Assembly: GCF_001613405.1 (NCBI RefSeq)
Contig: NZ_BDCH01000019.1
Coordinates: 372,001 to 436,000 of the forward strand
Length of the DNA: 64,000 bases
DNA from: Nocardia crassostreae
GTDB lineage: Bacteria; Actinomycetota; Actinomycetes; Mycobacteriales; Mycobacteriaceae
Reading direction: 5' to 3'
Shown one piece after another: positions 11,440 through 21,045 of this stretch. Position 1 is the stretch's first letter. Every line of letters begins with the position of its first letter. A program made the translations under genes and the position numbers. A model generated the notes under the pieces. It worked only from the letters and a program-made list of their open reading frames with translations, did no database searches and had not been told where the DNA came from.

Positions 11440-12896
11440 ATGCGGACATTAGGGCCCGGGTCGGTCGTCGCCGGGTATCGAATCGAGCGGCTGCTCGGGA
11501 GCGGCGGCGCGGGAGCGGCGGCGCGGGAGCGGTTTACCTGGCGCGGCATCCGCGGCTGCCGCGCCAGGTCGCGCTGAAGGTGCTGTTCGCCGGCCATAGC
11601 GCCGATGACGGACCCGGATTCCATCGCGAGGCGCAGATCGCCGCGCGGCTCGACCATCCGAATATCGTCGCCATCCACGACCGCGGGGTCGACGACGACA
11701 TGTGGTGGATCGCCATGCAATTCGTCGCCGGATACAACGTGGCGGAACTGATAGGCGGCGACGGGCCGGTGCCGCCCGCGCGGGCGGTCGACATCATTAC
11801 CGGCGCGACGGCCGGATTGGACGATGCGCATCGCGCCGGACTGCTGCACCGGGATGTGAAACCGGCCAATATTCTCCTCGAACCGGCCGCCGACGGCGCG
11901 GATCGGGTGCTGGTCACGGACTTCGGAATCGCCGGTGCGGCAGACGATTCGACGAGCGCGCGGCGAGCGCCGTTCTCGCTGGCCTATGCCGCGCCCGAGC
12001 AGATACGCGGGGATGCGCTCGATCACCGCGCCGACGTGTACGCGCTGGGCTGCACCCTATACCACATGCTCACGGGCACAGTGCCATTCCCGCGCGACTC
12101 GACCGTGGCCGTCATGCACGCGCATATGACCGTGCCGCCGCCCCGGCCCAGCGCCGTCCGGCGCGCGCTACCGGCGGCCCTGGACGCGGTGGTCGCGCGG
12201 GCCATGGCCAAGGATCCGGCGGCTCGCTACGACGGTTGCGATGAGCTGGCGGAGGCTGCCCGGGCCGCGCTGCACGCGCCACCGGTCGACCGGCGGCATC
12301 GGGTCACCGTCGCCGTGGCGGGCGGAGCGACGGTCGCGACGATCGCGGTGGTGCTCGCGGTGACCCTGCGGGATTCGGGGCAGAGCGCCGCGCCGGGCAC
12401 TGGCCCGTCCGCTCCGCTACCGGCCTCCGCTGCCGCCACCACCTCGGCGACCGCATCCGGTTGGGGCCGGTTCGGTTTCATTGTCGACACCTTCCCCGAC
12501 CTGCTTCCGGCCACGCCCGCGACGAGCGGGTTCGGCAGCCTGCGGTGCAGTCCCACCGATAGCGGCGGGCGCGTCGTCTCCACCGATTCCGTTCTCGCCG
12601 AGGCCGTCTTGCAATGCTCGGGGGACAGCAACCCGGTCACCGCGCTACGCGTGACGTGCAAGGCCGACCGTTCCGCCTATCCTGCCCTCGAACCCGGCTC
12701 CGGAGACGAAGGACAGGAGACATGGGTCCGTGCCTCCGGCTCCGGCCGCTCGGTGTGGGGACCCACATCCACCGGGCGCGCGGGCCAGATGACGATCGGC
12801 TTCGATGCGCCCAGAAGCCACTGCCGCGTGCAGTTGCTCGGCGGATCGTCCGGGCAGGACCTGCGCGACCGGTGGTGGCCCACCGCGCCCCTGTAG
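11440..12896 (+). pseudogene. Membrane Ser/Thr kinase (kinase 2), frameshifted in the ATP-binding loop
   Basis: The gene begins at the ATG at 11440 and reads MRTLGPGSVVAGYRIERLLGSGGAGA, parallel to kinase 1, then goes out of frame and stops at 11575-11577. The frame downstream of 11532 continues as a normal kinase: VYLARHPRLP, ALKVL, HRDVKPAN, DFG, APEQ, a membrane helix and a C-terminal extracytoplasmic domain ending in DRWWPTAPL, all similar to kinase 1. The break is an extra copy of a 14-base unit at 11497-11524; removing one copy restores the frame exactly. A protein restarted at the GTG at 11580 would lack the glycine loop and catalytic lysine. It is therefore inactive as written, unless the repeat number varies in the population. 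Confidence 0.88.
11497..11532 (+). repeat. 14-bp tandem duplication GGGAGCGGCGGCGC
   Basis: Two perfect copies (11497-11510, 11511-11524) are followed by the first eight bases of a third (11525-11532). Fourteen is not a multiple of three, so the duplication shifts the frame of kinase 2 within its glycine loop. Kinase 1 has no equivalent duplication. Direct repeats of this length are prone to slippage, so phase variation is possible. Confidence 0.92.
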
Positions 12897-12906
12897 CGGT
12901 AGTCGG

Positions 12907-13857
12907 TCAGACCACCACCAATCCGGCCACGATGAAGGTGACGATTATCAGCAGGGCGAACCAAGTGATGAGTTGCCAGTTCCGGACCGCCGCGCGCTGG
13001 CCCGCGACGGTGAGGCGGAGGGTGGCGTCCACGCGGTCGTGGTCGGCCAAGCGGCGGCGGACCTGGGCGAGGTCGTCGGCCTGATCCTGGGCGGCCTGTT
13101 CGGCACGTTCCAGGCGATGGGTCATGCGGAGCAACTGCTTGGACTTGTCGCGAGTGATCTTGCGGGCCAGGGCGAGTGCCGTGCGCTGATTCATCAGCTC
13201 CTGTCGTTGCCGTGCGATAACGGCCGCCTGTGTGCGGGTGTGCCGCTCCCAGTCGGTCACCTTGGCCCAACCTCCCGTGTGCTCGTCGCGGAAGCCGTAC
13301 GCGAACTCTTCCGCCACCCAACCCGAAATGAAATCGCGCAAGTCGCACGCGGCGTGGCTGGGGGTGACCACACCGCCCGGTCCGGTGGTCAGCAGCCCAC
13401 CGACAGCCCGGTATTCGCAGCCCTCGGCCGCGAAATCATCGATACACAGCGCGGGCAGTTGCGCCGTCCAGAAACCGGGCGGGCAAATCCATAGCACCTC
13501 GCTACAACCGCTGGTCCGCAGCACATTGGTGAGGGCGCGGGCGCGCGTCAACTCCGGTGGCGCGCTGGACACCTGAATGACGACCAGTCGATCGCCCTTG
13601 CGCCACAGGACATCCGGAACATGAGCGCCCAGGGACACATCGACCTGGGCCTCCTCGGCCCCGGCCGCGAGCAGCCTGCCCCGTAGCCAGTACTTCAGCC
13701 GTTGAGCATCCCAGCGGCAATCGACACAGCCGGGTTCGATGCAATGCTCCCCCGGCGCATGGCCGCGCGAATCCGCAACAGCCGTTTTCCGATTCGGTCG
13801 CGGATCGGCGAGCGCCACCGGCCGCCGCTGCGGAACTTCCACTCGCCTCGTGCTCAC
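12907..13857 (-). CDS. CoiA-like nuclease-fold protein with coiled coil and C-terminal membrane anchor
   Basis: A 316-residue protein in three parts. Residues 39-47 hold a small cysteine cluster (C39, C44, C47). Residues about 50-190 resemble the CoiA competence/nuclease family: a helix (RLKYWLRGRLLAAGA), then HVPDVLW with Asp82 and VVIQVSS with Gln95, the order of a PD-(D/E)xK core. The family usually has an acidic residue where Gln95 stands, so catalysis is doubtful. Residues about 218-275 are charged and heptad-like, predicting a coiled coil, and residues about 293-315 form one membrane helix. The predicted topology puts the nuclease-like domain in the cytosol. It overlaps a small upstream ORF by four bases and is convergent with kinase 2. 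The family call is by motif memory only. Confidence 0.65.
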   Translation of the reverse strand: MSTRRVEVPQRRPVALADPRPNRKTAVADSRGHAPGEHCIEPGCVDCRWDAQRLKYWLRGRLLAAGAEEAQVDVSLGAHVPDVLWRKGDRLVVIQVSSAPPELTRARALTNVLRTSGCSEVLWICPPGFWTAQLPALCIDDFAAEGCEYRAVGGLLTTGPGGVVTPSHAACDLRDFISGWVAEEFAYGFRDEHTGGWAKVTDWERHTRTQAAVIARQRQELMNQRTALALARKITRDKSKQLLRMTHRLERAEQAAQDQADDLAQVRRRLADHDRVDATLRLTVAGQRAAVRNWQLITWFALLIIVTFIVAGLVVV

Positions 13858-14057
13858 ACGATCACATCCCCAGCCACTTCCACCACATGGACCGCCCCCG
13901 CTGTTCCGGGAACCACCAGCCCACGCCGTACTTCCAGAGTGCCCGAGCCAACAGTGCCCTTCACAGCAAAGCGGCCAGATTCGTTATCCGATCGCGAGCG
14001 GTACGTAATGAACGGCGACGCCGATCGTGACAAGACCATGAGGTTGAATCCGTTCAC
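13854..14057 (-). CDS. Small hypothetical protein coupled to the CoiA-like gene
   Basis: A 67-residue frame whose TGA overlaps the GTG start of the CoiA-like gene (GTGA). Such overlap is typical of translational coupling and is the main reason to keep it. The predicted protein has no cysteines or membrane helix and ends in a Val-rich beta-like stretch (LVVPGTAGAVHVVEVAGDVIV without gaps is 21 residues, so only its character is given). I recognise no family. The start could also be the internal ATG seven codons later. Confidence 0.4.
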   Translation of the reverse strand: MNGFNLMVLSRSASPFITYRSRSDNESGRFAVKGTVGSGTLEVRRGLVVPGTAGAVHVVEVAGDVIV

Positions 14058-14481
14058 CCGCTTGATGGTTCGGTCGAAGGAGCGGGTACATCATGGGCAA
14101 GGAGTCGTGATCCCGGGGATGGATCTGCCGTAATCGGCGACGATAAGGGGCAAAGTCCAGGCGCCAGCGGCGTGTTGCGCTCGGCCGTTTCGCAGCGGGT
14201 GGCCGGTCCTCGCATCCGGGCCGAGGACCGTCGGACTGGGCGGGCAATGCGAGACGGCCGGGACGCGACGGAGCGGTCGGGACGGGAGCGGCTAGGACGG
14301 GGCGGTCGGGACGGAGCGGTCGGGACGGGGTGGCTGGGACGAGGATTCAGATGAGCGGCCGCGTAGGCGCGTCCGGAGCCGCCGCGTCGGAGACGAGTTC
14401 CGCGTAATTCATCCTCGCGAACCATTACCTTCCACCCTCATTGCGGATGCCGGACGGGGCTGCCGCCGCTACTCTTTCGAA
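14058..14481. other. Intergenic region upstream of the MFS gene
   Basis: About 420 bp without a convincing gene. The central part, about 14250-14342, is a G-rich low-complexity stretch built from GGGACGG and GCGGTCGGG units. The rest should hold the divergent promoters of the small ORF and the MFS gene, but no clear -35/-10 pair is visible. Confidence 0.5.
14268..14329 (+). repeat. 19-bp direct repeats in a G-rich tract
   Basis: ACGGAGCGGTCGGGACGGG occurs perfectly at 14268-14286 and 14311-14329. The bases between are degenerate copies of the same units. The strand is G-rich enough for quadruplex formation to be considered. Confidence 0.7.
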
Positions 14482-15696
14482 ATGTTCGACACGCAAGCCC
14501 CGAATGCTCTGCTCAGACGGGCGCGCGTCGCGAACTCGGTGGCATTCGCCCTGCAAGGATTCTTTCTCGCCGTCGTCCTCACCGAACTACCGCAGCAGCG
14601 GGACAAATTCGGGCTGACCGACACCCTCATCGTCGTCTCCATCGCCATGATTTCGCTGCTCGCGGGCGGCGGCAGCCTGCTCGCGGAACGAATGGCGCTG
14701 CGCTGGTCCAGCCGGGCGGCGCTGCGCATCGGCTTGGGTCTCATTGCCGTCACCGGAACCGCGGTGGCGCTGTCACCGAATATCGTCGTGGTATTCGTGA
14801 CGCTCGGCTGTTACGGCGTGGCCGTGGGCATCGTGGACGCGGGCACGAATATGCAGGCGGTGTTCATCCAGCACGGCTACGGGCGATTCGTGCTGTCCTC
14901 GTTCTACGCGGCATGGAGCGCCGGAGCCATTACCGGAGCGCTGTTCGTCTCGATATTCGAGGCCGCCGACGTCTCGCTCGAACTCTCCCTCCTGACCGCC
15001 GCCGCCATCGTGCTGGCCGCGGGACTCGCCGCCGGGCCCCGGCTGCTCGGCACCCAGCAGGCCGAATCCGGCCCCGCCGAACCCGAACCCGCCGAATCGG
15101 TCCCGGCCCGGCTCTTCCTCGCCTTCGGCGCGGTCGTCGCCCTGGCCTTCGCCATCGACTTCGCGGTCGGCAACTGGTCCACGCTGTATCTCACCGACAT
15201 CCTCCGCGCCACCTCGTCGACGGCGGCCCTCGCCTTGGCGGCGTACCAAGGCGCGTCCCTGCTGGGCCGCCTCACCGGCGATCTCTGGGTGCGCCGCTTC
15301 GGCCCGCGCGCCGTCGTGCGCGCCGCGGCACTCGTCGGAACCCTCGGCCTCGCCATAGTCGTGGCCGCCCCCGGACCGGAAATCGCCATCCTCGGATTCC
15401 TGGTAGCCGGTCTCGGCCTGCCGATGATCGTGCCGCTGTGCTTCAGCGAAGCAGGCCAACTCACCAGCGGCCGCGCCCTCGACTCGCTCATCGCCCGCCT
15501 GAATCTGTTCAACTACGCCGGAACACTGGTCGGGGGCGTATTCGTCGGCGGCATAGCGGCGGCCCTCACCCTGCGCGCCGGATTCGTGATCCCCCTGCTC
15601 TTCGCGATCATCCTCATCGCCTTCGCCCGCACCTTCCACCCCCTGACCTCGCCCGCCGTCGAGCCCGCCCCGGGCCGTGCTTCACTGGACAAGTGA
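14482..15696 (+). CDS. Major facilitator superfamily transporter
   Basis: A 404-residue membrane protein with about twelve predicted helices in two halves, separated by an acidic loop near residues 195-210 (ESGPAEPEPAES). The first half contains GCYGVAVGIVDAGTNMQAVFIQ and the second half contains GRLTGDLWVRRFGPR, both typical of MFS loops. The FucP/YbjJ-like layout suggests a sugar or small-molecule exporter or importer, but the substrate cannot be read. Its stop overlaps the GTG of the acetyltransferase gene (GTGA), so the two are probably co-translated. Confidence 0.88.
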   Translation: MFDTQAPNALLRRARVANSVAFALQGFFLAVVLTELPQQRDKFGLTDTLIVVSIAMISLLAGGGSLLAERMALRWSSRAALRIGLGLIAVTGTAVALSPNIVVVFVTLGCYGVAVGIVDAGTNMQAVFIQHGYGRFVLSSFYAAWSAGAITGALFVSIFEAADVSLELSLLTAAAIVLAAGLAAGPRLLGTQQAESGPAEPEPAESVPARLFLAFGAVVALAFAIDFAVGNWSTLYLTDILRATSSTAALALAAYQGASLLGRLTGDLWVRRFGPRAVVRAAALVGTLGLAIVVAAPGPEIAILGFLVAGLGLPMIVPLCFSEAGQLTSGRALDSLIARLNLFNYAGTLVGGVFVGGIAAALTLRAGFVIPLLFAIILIAFARTFHPLTSPAVEPAPGRASLDK

Positions 15697-16244
15697 GCAG
15701 CGCAGTGATCATCGAACAAGCCCAGTCCACCGACGCCGAACCCCTGAGCGAAGTCGCCGCCATCACTTTCCCACTGGCCTGCCCACCCGAAACCACCCCC
15801 GAAGACGCCGCCGAATTCATCGCCAACGTCCTCTCCCCCCGGCATTTCACCGAATACCTCGCCGACCCGAATCGCATCGTCCTCAAGGCGGTAGCCGAAG
15901 ACAAGATCATCGGCTACGCCCTCCTCAACGCCTTCGCCCCCGCCGACCCGGACGTGGTCGCGACCCTCACCCCCGCCACGGAAACCGAGTTCCCCAACCT
16001 GATCGAAGTGTCCAAGGTCTACGTCCTCCCCGAACACCACGGCGGCGTCTCCGCCCACCTGATGACCGCCGCCCTCGACGCGGCCCGCGCCGCAGGCAGC
16101 ATCGGCGTCTGGCTGGGCGTGAACCAGAAAAACGTTCGCGCCCAACGCTTCTACACCAAACAGGGCTTCACCGTGGCTAGCACCAAGACCTTCATGGTCG
16201 GCGCCCAGCGCCACGACGACTACATCATGCTGCTGGAGTTCTGA
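15693..16244 (+). CDS. GNAT-family N-acetyltransferase
   Basis: A 183-residue protein with the acetyltransferase core: IIGYALLNAF (beta-4), VSKVYVLPEHHGGVSAHLM (beta-4/alpha-3 with the acetyl-CoA loop) and GVWLGVNQKNVRAQRFYTKQGF (the characteristic late motif). The acceptor is unknown; relatives acetylate small amines or protein N-termini. The GTG at 15693 overlaps the MFS stop; another in-frame GTG at 15705 is possible. Linkage with a transporter may mean the pair modifies and exports one compound, but that is only inference. Confidence 0.88.
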   Translation: MSSAVIIEQAQSTDAEPLSEVAAITFPLACPPETTPEDAAEFIANVLSPRHFTEYLADPNRIVLKAVAEDKIIGYALLNAFAPADPDVVATLTPATETEFPNLIEVSKVYVLPEHHGGVSAHLMTAALDAARAAGSIGVWLGVNQKNVRAQRFYTKQGFTVASTKTFMVGAQRHDDYIMLLEF

Positions 16245-16263
16245 TCGAAAGGCGCTGTGGCAG

Positions 16264-17406
16264 TCACGGATCCTGACGGCTCGGCGGTGGCGTGAACCCG
16301 GCAGGCCAGACAGTCGAACTGTCGTAGTAGATGTTCGTGAGGTCAGCGCCCGTGAGGTCAGCGCCCGTGAGGTCAGCGCCAGTAAGATTCGCGCCAGCAA
16401 GATTTGCGCCCGTGAGGTTCACGCAACGTTCTTGACCGGGGAGCTGAAAGCAATCAAGGCTCGCTCCAGTGAGATTGGCACGCTCTAGATCGGCAGAGGC
16501 GAGATTCGCTCCAGTCAGCCTCGCATCTATGAGACTCGCGCACCTCCGCCAGCCGTCGCCACCAGTTACGCAATCTAGCTCTACACCTGTCAGATTCGCG
16601 CATGTAGGCGGGGCATCCAGAGAAACGAGCCCACAGCCGAGGTTCGCGTCGGCGAGATTCGCACCGGCCAGCACAGCATAGGTGAGATCCGCCCCTACGA
16701 AGGAGGCGCTTGGCAGGTTCGCCAGCGTAGCTGTAGCGCCCGACAGGTTCGCTTCAAAAAAGATTGCGCGGGACAGGTCGGTCTCGAGAAAAGACACATC
16801 GACAAGATTCGCCCTGTAAAAACTCGCGTCGACCAAGCTCGCGTTGGAGAGCCAACCGGACGTCAAACATGTATATCCCAAGTTCAGTGGGTCACTATCA
16901 CGACTGTTATCCCGACGCACGATCGCGGTCAGCACCGCTCGAATATCGGGTGGTGCTGGTTTGGTTGAACTCCGTTCCGCCTGCTCGCACCCCGTCTTGG
17001 CTGCGCTCGTCCGCAAGAACTCGGTGAGCACGGTGAAGATCACCGGATGATCAGCGGGAGAATCTCTCGCGAGTCGTTCGAACAGATATATGCCTGCTAC
17101 GCGCGCATCGATGTTGTCCGAACCGAGTAGTTCAGCAGCCTTCTGAAAACGGTCTGTCACCCCTGCTTCCAATGTGGCTCGCAAAGACTGACCAGTGAAC
17201 CAAAGGGCGCCAACCGCAGCCAGAGTCGTGACTACCGCGGTAAGACTCGTCCATCCCTGCCAGATGGCGAACCGATGGATGACATCGCGGATGCGTCGCC
17301 ACGGTGACCGCGGCGGCAGATCCTGTAATGGAGGTGTGGGCGGGCGCAGTGAACGCGCCCGCCCAGCCACATGTCGTCGTCGTACCGGTGTAGGCCCGCC
17401 CCCCAC
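16264..17406 (-). CDS. Membrane-anchored pentapeptide-repeat protein
   Basis: A 380-residue protein. A basic Pro/Arg-rich N-terminus is followed by one or two hydrophobic segments (SLTAVVTTLAAVGALWF), a helical cytosolic or periplasmic linker (RFQKAAELLGSDNIDARVAGIYLFERLA) and then many A(D/N)Lxx pentapeptides from about residue 190 onward, ending in perfect ADLTG repeats. Pentapeptide repeats fold into a square beta-helix; some mimic DNA (Qnr/MfpA), others are scaffolds. The GTG at 17406 has GAGGGGAG five bases upstream, so I prefer it to the ATG at 17472. The gene follows the ABC-F gene by 92 bp on the same strand. The RFQKAAELLGS linker is common in actinobacterial membrane pentapeptide proteins. 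Confidence 0.85.
   Translation of the reverse strand: MGGGPTPVRRRHVAGRARSLRPPTPPLQDLPPRSPWRRIRDVIHRFAIWQGWTSLTAVVTTLAAVGALWFTGQSLRATLEAGVTDRFQKAAELLGSDNIDARVAGIYLFERLARDSPADHPVIFTVLTEFLRTSAAKTGCEQAERSSTKPAPPDIRAVLTAIVRRDNSRDSDPLNLGYTCLTSGWLSNASLVDASFYRANLVDVSFLETDLSRAIFFEANLSGATATLANLPSASFVGADLTYAVLAGANLADANLGCGLVSLDAPPTCANLTGVELDCVTGGDGWRRCASLIDARLTGANLASADLERANLTGASLDCFQLPGQERCVNLTGANLAGANLTGADLTGADLTGADLTNIYYDSSTVWPAGFTPPPSRQDP
16336..16380 (-). repeat. Three perfect 15-bp tandem repeats in the pentapeptide gene
   Basis: CGTGAGGTCAGCGCC is repeated at 16336-16350, 16351-16365 and 16366-16380 (plus strand); each unit encodes one pentapeptide. More diverged copies extend on both sides. Because the unit is in frame, copy-number change would alter length without breaking the protein. 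Confidence 0.95.
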
Positions 17407-17498
17407 GACAGCTCCCCTCTCACGAAAATCCCTGCGAGCGTAGAGCGTAACGCGCCGTGCGGGGCGTGGCATTGATCACGAGCGCCGAATCCGACGGG

Positions 17499-19220
<1,722 letters not shown>

Positions 19221-19273
19221 GGTGGTCTCCTGTTCTCGGCATGAGCCGGATCGCTGGGGAACCCACACGCGGA

Positions 19274-19302
19274 CATGCCGGAGCCCGGAACGGGCAGGCA
19301 TG
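19274..19302 (-). promoter_or_regulatory. Hairpin in the ABC-F leader
   Basis: The minus strand reads CATGCC-T-GCCCG-TTC-CGGGC-TCC-GGCATG, a two-part stem with a three-base loop. It lies between the leader ORF and the ABC-F start. There is no U-tract behind it, so it may sequester or pause rather than terminate. Confidence 0.45.
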
Positions 19303-19376
19303 CAAAGAGGTACGCCGACAAGCGAATACGTGTGGGTGGATCTCGCGGCGGAGCGAAGCTCAACGCGGCGAGGCGA

Positions 19377-19403
19377 TTACAGGAAGAAAATCAAGGTTCC
19401 CAT
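19377..19403 (-). CDS. Possible eight-codon leader peptide upstream of the ABC-F gene
   Basis: The minus strand from the ATG at 19403 encodes MGTLIFFL and stops with TAA. It starts about five bases after the expected transcription start of the promoter at 19415-19443, which would make it leaderless or nearly so, a common situation in actinobacteria. The hydrophobic LIFFL run recalls the IFVI stalling motif of erm leaders. Known: many ABC-F and erm genes are induced by ribosome stalling on such leaders. Coding status is inferred from position only; a longer frame of 15 codons overlaps the -10 region and is less likely. Confidence 0.4.
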   Translation of the reverse strand: MGTLIFFL

Positions 19404-19414
19404 GAGGGTTCCGA

Positions 19415-19443
19415 AGATATCCATAGCTTCGCGACCGCGTCAA
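19415..19443 (-). promoter_or_regulatory. Candidate sigma-A promoter of the ABC-F gene
   Basis: On the minus strand TTGACG (19443-19438) is followed by a 17-base spacer and ATATCT (19420-19415). Spacing is ideal and the -35 box matches five of six consensus bases. It would give a leader of about 190 nt before the ABC-F start. Confidence 0.55.
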
Positions 19444-19479
19444 GGGGGAAACTGATTCCAGTTACTGTCCGGGGGAACC

Positions 19480-19979
19480 ATGCGTAGAACGGTGATCGCG
19501 CGCCCGCGGACGGCATCACCCCGCTGCACATCGCGGTCTCCGCGGGCGCCGAGCGGGTCGTCTGCCAGCTCGTCGCGGCGGGAGCGGACCTGGGCGGGCG
19601 CACCGCCTCGGGCAAGACACCGTTGTTCGTCGCGCTGTTCGAGGCGCGGGGCGGGGTCGCGCGGCTGCTGCTCGCGGCCGGAGCGGATCCCGCGGAATCC
19701 GATGGCGACGGCACCCTGATGCATACGGCGGTGATCCGCGGGCGCGCCGATGCGGTCCTCATGCTGGTAGGTGCGGACCCGAACGCTCGCACTGCGAACG
19801 GCGACTTGCCGCTGCATATCGCGGTGCGGAACAACCAGATTGCCGTAGCGCGGGTGCTGCTCGCGGGCGGCGCCGACGTCAATGCCGGAAATGCCGACGG
19901 CGAGACCGCATTGACGCTCGCGGCGCGCGGCAGGCGCGGCCGCATGGCCATGACGCTGATCGAGGCCGGGGCGCGCTGA
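19480..19979 (+). pseudogene. Ankyrin-repeat protein gene with a disrupted 5' end
   Basis: From 19506 the frame encodes clear ankyrin repeats: ADGITPLHIAVSAGAERVVCQLVAAGA, DGTLMHTAVIRGRADAVLML, NGDLPLHIAVRNNQIAVARVLLAGGADVNA and a final DGETALTLAARGRRGRMAMTL (fragments quoted separately). This frame has a TAG at 19485-19487 and no ATG or GTG before the repeats. A good start, ATG at 19480 behind GGGGGAA, lies in another frame; one inserted base between 19480 and 19506 would join them. So it is either a frameshifted gene of about 166 residues or one started at a CTG. Ankyrin repeats mediate protein contacts; the partner is unknown. Confidence 0.65.
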
Positions 19980-20022
19980 GTCGCGCGATCCAGATCACAG
20001 CTCGACTCCTCGGTGCCACGCA

Positions 20023-20057
20023 TTGACAGGTTCTAGATGTCCAGTGCAGACTGAACA
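20023..20057 (+). promoter_or_regulatory. Promoter with overlapping palindrome upstream of the ABC exporter
   Basis: TTGACA (20023-20028) is followed after 18 bases by CAGACT (20047-20052), a weak -10. An imperfect palindrome TGTCCAGTGCAGACTGAACA (20038-20057, arms matching 7 of 8) covers the spacer and the -10 box. A regulator bound there would block RNA polymerase; the GbsR/MarR-like gene at the end of the cluster is the obvious candidate. Confidence 0.5.
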
Positions 20058-20105
20058 CATCGCACATGCAGAACTGAGTGCGAGACCGCTTCTAAGGAGT
20101 ACGAG

Positions 20106-20996
20106 ATGACCGCCCCCGCTGTTCGCGTCGCAGGTCTGAGCAAGCATTACGGCAAGAATGTCGCGCTGACGGACCTGAACCTGGAGGTCGCGCAGGGTGA
20201 GGTGTTCGGGTTCCTGGGACCCAATGGGGCCGGGAAGTCCACCACGATTCGCATCCTGCTCGATCTGATCCGGCCCACCTCGGGACACGTCGAGGTGTTC
20301 GGCGTCGATCCCCAGGCGGGTGGTCCGGAGCTGCGCAAGCGCATCGGGTACCTGCCGGGCGAGCTGACGCTGGAAGGCCGGAATACCGCCAAGGAGCTGC
20401 TGAATTACTTTGCGGGGCAACGCGGGACCGTGGCCGCGGGGCGGATCGACGAGCTGGCGCAGCTGCTGGATCTGGATCTGTCCAAGAAGGTCGGGTCGAT
20501 GAGCAAGGGCAACAAGCAGAAGGTCGGGATCGTGGCGGCGTTCATGCACTCGCCCGATCTGCTCATTCTCGACGAGCCGACTTCCGGGCTGGATCCGCTA
20601 CTGCAGCAACGGTTCCTGGGGCTGGTGGAAGAGGCCAAGGCCAACGGGCAGACGGTGTTCATGTCCTCGCACATCCTCACCGAGGTGCAGCAGACCGCGG
20701 ATCGCGCCGTCATCATGCGCGCCGGACGGCTGCTGGGCACCGAGAATGTCGAGGATCTGCGCCGCCGGGCGCCGCGCACGGTGGAAATCGTGTTCGGCGA
20801 GAACGTCTTCGCCGACGACTTCGGCAACCTGCCGGGCGTGCGCGATCTCGTCATCGAGGGAAACACCCTGCGCTGCACCACCGAAGGCGAGGTCGACGCG
20901 CTGTTCAAGACCTCGGCCAAGTACCCGCTCGTCAGCGTGCTGTCCACCGAGCCCAATCTCGAAGAGCTGTTCTTCGACCTCTACGAGCGCCGCTGA
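20106..20996 (+). CDS. ABC exporter ATP-binding protein
   Basis: A 296-residue ATPase of the DrrA/CcmA-type group. It has Walker A GPNGAGKST (about 38-46), Q-loop GYLPGE, a signature MSKGNKQKVG in place of LSGGQ, Walker B LLILDEPTSGLDP and the switch His in SSHILTEVQ. The C-terminal third carries the extra domain common in these exporters. The KGNKQK signature is typical of the subgroup that includes bacitracin and polyketide exporters. The permease gene follows by 49 bp and the regulator gene ends the cluster. The substrate is unknown. Confidence 0.92.
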   Translation: MTAPAVRVAGLSKHYGKNVALTDLNLEVAQGEVFGFLGPNGAGKSTTIRILLDLIRPTSGHVEVFGVDPQAGGPELRKRIGYLPGELTLEGRNTAKELLNYFAGQRGTVAAGRIDELAQLLDLDLSKKVGSMSKGNKQKVGIVAAFMHSPDLLILDEPTSGLDPLLQQRFLGLVEEAKANGQTVFMSSHILTEVQQTADRAVIMRAGRLLGTENVEDLRRRAPRTVEIVFGENVFADDFGNLPGVRDLVIEGNTLRCTTEGEVDALFKTSAKYPLVSVLSTEPNLEELFFDLYERR

Positions 20997-21045
20997 CGCG
21001 CCCCTCTCCCGAACCACCGAATACCTTCTCGCACAGAGGAAACCA

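Noticed and set aside
11580..12896. Kinase 2 as an intact gene starting at the GTG at 11580
   Set aside because: It would lack the glycine loop and catalytic lysine, whose codons are present upstream in the other frame.
16336..16380. Regular 15-bp repeats as a possible CRISPR array
   Set aside because: No spacers; the repeats are in-frame pentapeptide codons.
19377..19421. A longer 15-codon ABC-F leader ORF beginning MDIFGTL
   Set aside because: Its ATG overlaps the -10 box, so it could not be transcribed from the predicted promoter.
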